From assembly GCF_001625305.1 (NCBI RefSeq), contig NW_017804342.1, forward strand, positions 416,336 through 480,335: 64,000 nt of DNA, written 5' to 3'. Of the stretch, positions 13,301 to 25,300 are shown in pieces. How positions within the stretch are numbered: the stretch's first letter is position 1; every line of letters starts with the position of its first letter. Under the pieces are notes generated by a model, which was given only the letters and a program-made list of their open reading frames with translations, made no database searches and was not told the origin of the DNA. This DNA is from Branchiostoma belcheri. Taxonomy: Eukaryota; Chordata; Leptocardii; Amphioxiformes; Branchiostomatidae. The position numbers and the translations under genes are program-made.

Positions 13301-16300
13301 TCTGCTGTTCCCGGGGTGTAAATATGAGTTTATTTCATGATTGAAAGCGGCCATTATGGAAAAACTGGAACTCATTTGATAGAGCATCGTTCCAATGATG
13401 ACCACCGCAGCTGGAATTCGATGTGTACCTACTCTTATAGAAACATAATTATAACGACACAACTGTCCTATGCATGTATTATTAATGCCATCGTTCCTTT
13501 GGCCGATGTTAACGTTCTGTATTCCGAGGTTACCACTGGAATACGCGCGCTAGCCTATGGCAGCTAAATTAGAGCAAGGTTGTTGAATGACAGCTAAGCT
13601 AGTGCAAGGTTTTTGAACGACAGCTAAGTTACAGTAAGGTTGTTGAGCGAATCAATTATTCTTACATAAAACTTCTATGACTCCTTATATAACACCATCT
13701 AGTCTCCATGATTTGCACCTTATTGAAAGATGACAGATTTGGCACGCCACGTGTAGATTGAGAACAACAAATACAAAACGTGGTTTGTCCGGCCGGCAAT
13801 CTCATCTGCTGTCCCCACCAGGGCATAAATATGAGTTTATTTCATGATAGCAAGCGGCCATTATGGAAAAACTGGAACTCATTTGATAGAGCATCGCTCC
13901 AATGATAACGAACGCAGCGGGCATTCGATGTGTACCTACTCTTATAGAAACATATTTCCTGTGCCGTTATAAGTAAATTATAACGGCACAGCTATCCCGT
14001 GGCTCTTCTGACCGATTTCTACATGTTCGGAGGTTCATATATATCGATTAAAAGAAGGTCCAGTCTCCTATTTACCAGCTTCACACAGACATAATGTTTT
14101 ATCAAGTAGGCCATTTTCGTCGTCAACAGCTCATATCAGAAACACTGATCATGAGATATAAACAGAGAACTCCTCGATGCAAAGTCTTCATCTTTGCAAC
14201 TCCGCTAAAAACCTGATTCGGTCTACAGAATACAGCTTAGAATTCCAGAATGAACATGCAACAGGCTCTCCTGTATGTAAATTGAGGGCTATGTAATTCT
14301 TGAGATACTGCGACTGATAGAGACATTAGTACATATAAGGGGCTACGAAACACGAATGACAGCTGCTAACAAATAATCTATAAAACCTTCAAAGAAAACT
14401 TCAACATGAAAAATATGCCACGTAACTTTCGTGAAGTTGTGTCTATTCCATATCGAATCGACGATAGTTTGAATATCATATTGCAGAAGACACCGCAGCA
14501 AATATGGAGCAACTGAATTTATTACATTCTTACCTAGATGAAATGTAAAAATAGATCATAAAAAACTATAGGTCGTAGATCCATCGGCCATATCAGTTGT
14601 GGGAGCGAAGTGTATGTTAAAAAGGATTTTTTTCGTGTCAGTGAAAACTAAAGTGATTTGCAGTATTTCATGTTATTTCAGTGTTCAGGACCAAACAAGC
14701 AAAGCAAGTAGAACCTACCAATTAAGCCATTTTGATACGGAAGACAACCTGCGCCCTAATTTCGGCATCTACAGGTAAACGACGTGTGTGATTCTCGGCA
14801 GGTAGCTCTGCGATTATTGTTAGTCTTTCAATACCTTGTTGACAGTTGGTAGGATTCTGGTCTAGTTAGTCCCAATAATTAGGCACTTCAGAGATTCTAA
14901 GGTGCTTCATGTTTGTGTCAATCATTTCTATAAAGCGATAAATTGCTATGACCGAGTGAAACCCGTGTCACAGACAGTGTCCGTACGGTGCACCTACAAT
15001 GGAGGGTTTTCCGTACCGATCGCACAGTGCACTCTCACTCACTCACTGCGTCAAGATCTCTCGGAGTCTTCTCATGACTGTCTGCTTCCATTTCTATCTA
15101 TCCTCCATCGCTGCAGGCAGTTGACTTAGAGTCATTCCACTGTCAGCTTCTAGCTGTTTACTGTAAGTCAGGTGTCGCCTTCCGCGACTTCTCTTTGGTT
15201 CCACAGTAAGAGTTTGTGTACTACCGCATCCTTGTTCTTTCTTTCGAAAAAGTGGCCTACAAAACGTAGTCTCGTTTGTCGTATTATTTCAGCAATCGGT
15301 GGTATGTTTTTGCACAGCTCACGGTTTGAAATTTTCTTTGTGCAAAAGGAAAGAAAAGTGGTCTCGATCCGGTGATAGTATACTGAAGAGCTAATCCCCC
15401 ACTGGTCGTAATAGAAGTCAGACGCTATGTACAGTATCTACAGGTTAACTGTACTGGGAAAATTCCCTTTTTTCGACAAGCACAATGAACAGTGGACCAC
15501 GGCTTAACGTTCCGTCCTAAGTACTACGACCCTTTCCAGTAGCGTGCATGGCGGGTGAGCAACAACAGCCGGGATTCGAACTCCCAACTTCTTGGTCCAG
15601 AAGCAGGGGCACTGGACTACGCACCCTACTATTGATTTGAGAATAAACGGGCGCAACTGTTTGAAAATGAAGTTAAAATTTCCAAACTACTGCACCCGCG
15701 TTTTTTTCTTTCTTCCCAAATCTACGACGTATGGCGATATCGTCGGGGAAGAAAGCATCGAACGATGTATGTTTGCGGAGCTTAACTTATGACCCTGGAT
15801 CCTTGGTGCTGAAAACCAAAACCACTACAAAACAAACAAAAAAAGAGTTCAAAGTATGGTCCTGTCCTTGGTGCTGATATTCCAACTACTACAAAATAAA
15901 AAGTAGTTTAACTCATGACCCTGTTCTTGGTGCTGATATTCAAAACTGGTACAAAATAAAAAGTAGTTTAACTCATGACCCTGTTCTTGGTGCTGATATT
16001 CAAAACTGGTACAAAATAAAAAGTAGCTTAACTCATGACTCTGTTCGTGGTGCTGAAAACCAAAACTACTACAAAAACGAAACGGAGTTTAACTCATGAC
16101 CCTGCCCTTGGTCCTAATATCCAAAACTGCTACGAAACAACAAGGAGACTAACCCATGACCCTGTCCTTGGTGCTGATATTCAAGGCTACCACAAAACAA
16201 AACGCGATCCCTTAGAAGTAAATTTTCCTTTTCATTGATATGGTAACACAAACCACAATTTGCGCCAATTCTCTGCTGCTACGATCAGTACTGTTCATGT

Positions 16301-19300
16301 AATAATGGCGGTTATTACCGGTTGGTCTCGTACGCAAAGTAAACAGGATGGGCATGTGGGCTGAGAGACACAAAGAAAGTTCCAGGTCGGACGGAACCTT
16401 CATCAAACTACCACAGAGAAGTATGGAAAGTTATCAGGAATCAGTACAGAGAAACTAGGACAAATTATGGAAATAACGGGGAATGTCTCAGTAGTAACCC
16501 AAAGATGCTAAGTAAACAGGATGAGGATGGAGTTGAGTGACACGCTATATAGCTACACAAAAGAAAACGTTTCAGGTTGGATGGAAGCTTCATCAGACTA
16601 CCACAGAGAAGTAGGGGAAGTTATCAGGAACCAGTACAGAAAAATTAGGACAAATTAACATGGAAATAACGGAATATGTCTGTAATCGCCCAAAGGTTGT
16701 CGTACGGCAAGAGAAAGCTCGAAAAGACTGCATGTTTTTGCATAAAACCGGAGTTGGTACAGAACCAAATTATAAACTCAACTCTGAAGTATTCCTAGGA
16801 GCATGATATTGGAATACTACCTACCTACTTAGAACTAGTTCCTCCCGAAACACCTAAAGATATGATTCTAGTTGTGTCATCGAAAACTCGTTGGCAAGGA
16901 AACTCCACAATACATGATTCAACGGGCTAAGCTAACAGCACTCGCAACGAACAACGATATTCCCAACCACGAAGGCTTTCTTGCTATAGAAGTTATTTGT
17001 ATGAGCTAAATCTGGCAATTTGAAACCACGATATCATCCATTGTTTGAAAGACATTTTGACATGCAGTTTTGTCCCTCCTTCACCTATACTGATGACAGG
17101 CTACCCTATTAGCAAAGAAGACGCACAATGTCTCTTTGCAGTTGTGGTTCAAATGAGGTACTTAATTGCCTTATGCAAGCCTCTTGAAAGGCGGAGAACA
17201 ACAATATTCTTGTGTGCTATGTATCCGAAATAAACTCTTATAATTGGATATGGTTTCTCCGGTGGGTTACACGTGCTTCAGATAACTATATTCCGTAACA
17301 TATGCTCTATACATGTCGCGTCAAATACTTAAAAACACTCAATATAGAAGAATGAAAGGAGAGAATCCAGGACTAACTTTGGACACAGACAAACCAAGCT
17401 TTCTCTGCCTGCCATCTTTCCTAAAATTACAATTTTTGGTCAAACTTTTTCACTCACGGTAAACGCAGATTCTTGATATCAGTGTATTGGCACACGTACT
17501 TTTCTCACTGATCACAGCAATTACATCTATACAAAAGTAGCAAAGACCTTAGACTCAATGTTCAAGCTACAGTTGCTATAAAGTGTAAATTTAGCATTGC
17601 ATGAGTTTGTAGCAAGGACCATATGTCTGGCAGTTTCTACTTGTAACGTTACGGCTGTTTTAGTTTTGGTTAGAAAAGGATATTGGACAATGAAACAAAA
17701 CAGAAAAGGCCAAAAAGAACACATTCAACATGCGTACATTTCCCAGCACTCTTTAGAGAGTACTGTTTAGACTCTAAAATGATATCGCCTGTACAGAAAA
17801 CGGGAGTAAAAGGGAGATGGAACTTCGGGACTGTGTTTGTACGGTCAGAACACCCACATATGGTTTTCATATAATGACAAACATACATTTCTATTGATAC
17901 AAATGTAAGTCAATTATTTTCTATGCGTAGGATCTGCATAATCAAGGTTAACTATGGTACAATGATGCACCAAAGAAATTAGACAGACGATCGTGTGTGT
18001 GAATGGGAGAAAACATACTTCCCGTTATGCTATAGAAAAGCAAATAAAACCTGATATCTACAGTAAAGTACAGTATAGTATAGTATAGTTGGGTGAGACT
18101 TCTCAACGCAGTCCTCTATATACACAAAACAACAACAATACCTTTGGATGGACGGAAGAAACAGTCCAGTGGATAGAGCACCAGCGGCTGTAGAAGTTTT
18201 AGTTGTGCTACGTGGTAGACAGACAGAGTTAAAGCTGCGATACATAAGGTACTGCACGGCAGAATCACGGGTTTCTTTGTACTGCAAACAGAATCAGAGC
18301 CTCTCAGATTTTAATTTAGTGCATCCGTTGATTGAAGATGTTGTTGAGGTCCATATCGTCTGCTGGGCTGACGCAAACGTGTGGGTTGTGAAGTGGCGGT
18401 CGGCGGCGAGCTGCCCCTGCCCACGCGCACCCAGACAGCGTGGAGATGGGGCACACGTCGGCGGCACATCCCGCCGATATCAAAACACTTCCACATCAAA
18501 CCACGGAGATTTCGCTGCGTTTTCAAACATGTGATTTACTCAACAACTTTGAACACATCAAGTGTTAGTCGTTGTCAAGACTTCAGTGCAGTACGGGGGT
18601 GTTTAATGATGCTGATACACGTTACCAAGATGGAAAACACTACCATTCAATGTGACATTGAAATCTGAAGGATTCATCTCAAGTATGCCCGTAAATAACA
18701 TCATCAGGTTGGGGAATGGCTAGCAAAGTTCTTTGTTCACAACCGCTTTTTAAAAACGAGCCGACGTTTCGATGACCGTCTGTCATCTTCGTCTTCTTCA
18801 AGACTAAAATAGTTTCAGTGCACTGTGAACCAGTAACACAGTGCTCAGTAAAGCAGTCATATTAGCCCTGATGAAGATGGCAGGTGGTCATCGAAACGTC
18901 GGCTCGTTTAAAAAAAAGAAGTGGTTTTGAATAAAAAACTTGCTATCCAATCCCAAAAGATGCTTAAGACAACGTATATGGTTGCATCGAGACATGGCAT
19001 TTTGGGTTTACAACATCATTATTCGCTGTTTCTGTCCCAAGCATGATTTTATGTGGAGTGACTAAGTAGGGTCACCCTGTTGTCCACACTGCGTAACGCA
19101 CGTTGGACTCCACCCCCGTACGCGTCTGACTCCTGAAACGCACTCCGTGCAAGTTATGATCAATGGTGAGTTTAAATGTCTCCACATGATCCTCTTCATT
19201 TCCTGGTGTCCATTTCGTAACACCCAGTTACAGTACGAGCACATTAAAACCTTCCCCGACTGACTACGACATCGTTTTCATTACACAGACTCCGAGCATT

Positions 19301-22300
19301 CGAGTACAACTCGGTGAAGCAAATGCGACATTTTGTTTCCTCAGGCTGTCACCCTTCGGACAAGTTTTAAAGGCATGTATTAATTGAAAGGGCCTTTACA
19401 TCAACCTTTAATATATAAGGATAAAAAAAGTTGGTTCTTAGGGATTGGATTTCACATATTAAAGCCACAATACCGCTCATGTGTGACGACACGTGTATAG
19501 TCCACTTTCATGAGTGGGACTTAAACTTAAAACCAAGCGTTGATTACAACTTTTAGCATAGGATTGTTTGGACTGTACTGGTTTTATCGTCAACTCTATA
19601 ATACTGTACCCGTAAAGCAAATAAAAAGATGATTAGCCACGAAGAGTAACTAAGTAAACATGATCTAAACGCTTTGAAGGCAACAAACAGAAATTGTAGG
19701 TAGAGAAGAAAACGACTACCACTCTTTTGCGCAGTTTTTACTTTTTCCACAATTGACCTTAACTTAATCAGGTCCATTGTTGCTACGTTTAGACCACCCT
19801 TGCTTCCCATACATAGGTATGGTCCCAATGGACAGGTTTCTTCACTCAACAAAGCGTTACTCTGGCTACCGCATTTTCTAAAAGGCATCCTGTCGAAGCC
19901 GTCTGTGTCTAAGGTGAGTAATTTGTGAACACCTGCATTGTAGACATTTATACCACCGCATGTACGTCAAGTGAGCACATTACAAGGGTCAAGGCCTGAG
20001 GATGAAGGTGTCCATAGAAGAGCGAAGAAAGTTCTGTCTGGTCCTTCCATCTGACAAGCTTCCATCTAGACACATGAGCGGTATACGAGACTACAATGAA
20101 GGGTTAGACAGCCAGGTAATGAGATACACAAGGAAATTGATACTCAAGCAACTGGATAGATTTGAAAAAAAAATGTTTCAAGGAGCATCAACTACTTTTC
20201 GTCAGTGACTAAGAAAATCTGAAGTTGAACTATGATTTGATATGTAAATGGCCAACATTGCAGACCATCCTAGATCAGGACAAAGGAGTTACAGTAATGA
20301 TATACGTAGGTATTGTGATGTTTGAGAAGACTAGGGCGCTGCAGACGATGTCATATCATTGGCAAACAATCCTGGTCTGCAAAAAGTGGTGTGGAGTGGT
20401 GTAGTGGTTAGCTATTCCGCTCCTGAACGACAGGGCTAGGGGTTCGAAACCCGTCGGAGATCCCAACCTCGAAAATCATATGCACACCACTGGTGGGTGT
20501 TGCAGACTTGCATGGAGCTTTACGTTTTGGTTGTGAATGTTTAATAACGAGAATCCTTCTTTGTAAGTAAGTTAAAGAACTCACCACGCGTTCTAAAGTT
20601 ACAATAGTAGGACCACATCTTGGCCTTTGACTTATGGCTCAAACTCGTTGTTTGTTTGAGCCATACGTCAAATACAGAACTAGTGTGTTGCTACAACACT
20701 TGGTGACGTACCAGTCATGAGCATTACATTCATATTCTGAATTATTTCAATAGAAATCGCACAATTACAGACGAATTAAAATCAATGTTGAAAAGTTCAC
20801 CGATGTGTATAGTCATCTCTGGTCACCTGGTCTTGTCTACGCAAGAAGGAAAAACTATAACACCACCTGGTCTGGAGGTACAATTGATAATACTCGTATG
20901 TGATGCATTATGCAAAACACCTTACGGGCGTTACAGGTTGTTTTCCATAGTTCCTGTCACAGGTAATTCGCTATAGGATGTTTACCAGACGGATACAACT
21001 ATCTAATCTATACCTGACCTTGAAGAAGGAGAACATCATGGCGTCTTCCTCTCGTTCGAACATGTCAAGTCCTTTCTACTCGCGCAAGCAAAGGTCTAGG
21101 TCGTATTTTATTGTACCCAGACTTGTCTTTCACAAAACTGTGAATGCTTTGATCTACGTTGTTTCACTAGGTGTTAATCTAAGCCAAGTATTGAATCACA
21201 CGGAGCCGCACTGAGATTTGCAGACACAGTCGACAGATGAAAAGGCCAATATCTAGCAAATAAATTGAACGTAATGTCAATGTACCACGATGTGGGTGGC
21301 TTAAATGAGCTGTAATTAAGCGTCATTTAGTCTGTCTGACACAACCGAAGGACCATATACAAGCACGGGGGCGAGAAGAGTATCTTCCCACGTCTGACTC
21401 GACCTACCAGCCGAGCTCTTCAGTAAGAAACCAAACAACAAGAAAACCGGAAAGGCATCAACAATCGTTAAGGTGGTTAATTTTCTCTGGTTTTACTCGC
21501 AGTACTGTAATGCAGGCTAAAGTGAAGACAGCAGTCCGGCTGTGGAGAAAAGCGCTTGTCTATCCCTGTGTCCTTGCGTGGTCTCCCCTCTCCGCCCACG
21601 GCGCGCCTGCGGTAACACACCCCCGCCGGTGGACCGAAGGAAAGGTCGCACACGTACTCACACCCGTTGTCGTCAAAATTCCCTTCTGTAATATCTCTCC
21701 TTTTTATCAGTTCTTCCCATTTTAGTTTTTATCGCCAATTGTTCACCCACTCCCTCCTGGAAATAGCCACCCTAGCACCGACAGGTCGAAACTATAGACC
21801 TACCTGCGTGGTCGATGCGTCTGCGGGAATTATGGCGTGAAATATTACCGGCACCAAATCTCATCCACCTTGTCCTGACATCTGGTCAAACCCATCTTAC
21901 TCCCACCAAGTCGTATTAAAACCATTTACTTCACTGTCAAACGACTCTCCGGCAGCGTTTCTCAATAAGTGTGTGAGCGTACAAACACACACACACACAC
22001 TATCGGGCTGGTAGTTTTTCAACTGGTCTGACAGTTTCATTCGAACGGTGCTCTACTGGTTATATAAAAAATCCATTGTGACCCTGGACAAAAGATCGCA
22101 ACCTCTTGAAGGAAACTTAAGACGTGTACTTCTTAAGGGCGTTTAAGTACCACTCATTGAGAGGACCGCGTATCTTAAGAAGTAGGTAGATTGTTTATCA
22201 CCGGTGATAATCTGTTAGTTCCTGACGAGGTTGATTGGTGATAGCACACACATTGTGATTTATTTGACCCATAGTTAGTCTAACTGCGTGATCGACTGAG

Positions 22301-25300
22301 GTATGCTTAATTACCGACATCTTTTCACCGTTGCGATTCGCTTTACCACTACCACTGGGCTTGCATGGAGGAAATGGTTTACAGCTGTGCAGTAGCGGGG
22401 AGTACTACCATCTCACTTCTCCAAAAACTACCCATGCAGACGGCCTGTTATGCTGCACTGGTAACACGGTGGAGCCAAAGTAGCCCAGGCTGGTAAAAGC
22501 CTGACCTTGTGACCCCTGGTTAATCGCAGACACCAGCTCGGTTTGGCTTTACACTTGTCATGCATCATTATGGTCACGTAGACATGGCGGCAGCAATACA
22601 CCGTGCAGCAATGCAACAAAAGCAATGCGGTTTACGAAGAGAGAGAGAGAAAAAAGTCCAAACTTACCTGACAAGAGAAGCGGACCTTGGCGGAGTCCCT
22701 GAAGCGGTACCATCGAGGGCTGGGGGCGGCCGGGCTGGGGATGAGGTACCACAGGTGCGGGTAGAACTGAGAGAAGAGCTTGGAGAACTCGCCGTGCCAC
22801 ACGGCCTCCATACTCCTAGACGTAGCCAGCCACGCACAGGCGAGCCATCCGGGGAGGGAGGGCAGAAGATAGAATGGAGCGTCAACATACAAGCGCCTCA
22901 TCTTCATAAAATCGGCGCGCTGTTGTACACATTGAGCGCACGTGTCTCACAATATACTCGGGTGTAATTACTACAAAATCGCCTTACGTGACATACACAC
23001 ACACACACGCACCCAGCCAGGATACCACTACACTGCTAGTGGGGACGTGCCCACTACTGTAAAGAGATTGACTTCTTTAACATCCATCAAATTTTACACC
23101 TCCGTATGTGCAATAGACTGTGATTCGCTGAAAGTCTAGCCGGCGTACGTGACTTGGGAAATATTCCTGCGCACTGAAGGGGGGTGATTCTTGGAAAGAA
23201 GACACTCACACACACACAGAGGTGTGATTTTTGTCCCAGGTAATGGCTGAGATTTCATTGGGTGGGCGAAGGGTTTTCTGAGAAGGTACTACTAGCAGAT
23301 TAACAACATCACGGAGGAAACGTGCACGTATAGTGTTGTATCACGGATTGTTAACTTAACGTGGATTAAATGATAACTACACATAGCGGAGTATACTACC
23401 TGTGGTGAGGGGATTTTAGGGGGCAACCGTTAGAAATTACTACACTACTGGAACGCTACGCTGAGGGGGAGAAGAAATAAAAAGACGGGTTATAAAGAAT
23501 AAAAAAGATAGAAAGAATGAGAGAGAGATACCCGAATGCTATGCAGTGGGAAAGGGAAGGCGGAGAAATAAAAGAAGGTTATAAGACAATCAAGAAAGAC
23601 AGGGAGAGAGAGAGAGGATGGGAGAGAGTTACTGAACGCTACGCGGAGAGAGAAGTAAAAAGAGAAATAAAAAGAAGGGTTATAGAAAAGCAAGAAAGAG
23701 AGAATGCGGGAGAAAGCTACCGGAACGCAATGCAGAGGGAAAGGAGGAGAACTAAAAAATGAAGAGAGCAAAAGGGAAAGAGAGAGAGAGCGGGCTACAG
23801 TAATGCTACGCTGATGGAAGGAGAACTAAAAAAAAGGGGAAGAGAGAGAGAATGAGAGAGAGAGAGAGATGTGGTGAAGTGTCCGTCACCCGTCTGTACT
23901 GTACCTAACGTGTTCCTCGTGGATGGAGCGGCCTGAGGCCTGCATGGCCTCGTGCGAGTCCTCGCTGGTAGGAGGAATGGGAACGGTGGCGGCCGGAGTG
24001 TGCACCATGGCTAACGGTTCCAGGGTTTTAACGGAAGGGAGCCCACCACCACACAGTGTGTTGTTGGGGTTTCTATAGAGATGTAGGCCAGGTTTGGGAT
24101 GGGATAGGTGGGAACGTGGTGCCTTGTGCGGTGGTACAAGCATGGGAGGTACGACCGAGCCGGCTGCCAGGGTATAAATGCGGTGGGGAGAGGAGACGCC
24201 GCGCTTTTGGGCTACGAGATGAGGTCATGAGGGGCCCCGCTGGCGTGAAAAAGCCGTCCCATCAGAAGAGTTGCGCAGGCAACGTCATAGGTAGGTTTAA
24301 CAATGCAAACGCCGATAAACAACTTCCTTGGCAGTCGGCGCACGTTGTCACGCGCTCGCGTTACCTAAGGCTTTCATTTACGACGCGTCTACCTTGTGCC
24401 CCATCGACGTAATACGGGGCTGCTGGCGTAAAACGTCTGATTTGTGAATCAATAGACGCGCGAAACGTCCCGAAATGGGCAACCGCCCCGCGTGATGACG
24501 TCAATAGGCAAAGTGCCTTGCCATATTAGGAAAAACGCGGAGAACGGAAATGACCAAATAAGGAAGAAATCGGCATCACAGAGATCGCGGTTGACGTCAT
24601 TTGGAAGAACGAGTCGAAGCGAAATGTTTACCATAATTTAATAATTCTTGCAGTGATGCATTTAGTATGTACCCTTCAACGTGCCACTAGACCGAAAGGA
24701 CGGTTGTAGAAAAATGCACAGTAGTAGCTGCTAGAATTATCTGCGAAAGGCTGGGTTCTTTGCTCACTAGAAAACTATGTATGTAAAGCTCTTATGTTGC
24801 TAGAATGGACCTGACCGGGACACACTGCTGCTGCTGACTGTATGTACACAGCAGGGTAAAATTGTTCCGTCCGCGCTAGAGAGTCCGCCATGTTGTTTAT
24901 CCGGCTCAGGCGGAAGGCGTTAGCTTCGCCGGGCCGGGCCGGGCTCGGCGTGATTCGTTACCTAGGTGGAAATTGGACGTCAACGTCACACTTAAGTCGG
25001 CTTCAACCAAATTCCGGCCGGATTTGACGTCAATGAGCTCAAAGCCCGCCCTGTAAGGATGCAGGCGGGAGGGTGGGGCGGTAGCGGCGGTAATTTATCA
25101 GGTAAGGATTCTCGTGCGTCACACCGCGGTGTGTTTTGCAAAATTTGAACAATTGAGACGGGAAAATGTGCTGCATGTGCGACGACGTTTACGTAACTTA
25201 AAAGGGATTTCTTCCTAATAAGTCTGCATTTCCGTAGCCTAGAATCTTCCAGCCATGGTAACAGTACATATTGTGAGATTCAGTGTGTAATAAACAACAT

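Noticed and set aside
18311-18534. GC-rich open frames on both strands near 18.4 kb
   Set aside because: Coding-like composition but no motif, no matching splice sites in phase with the RTP-like gene, and no recognised family.
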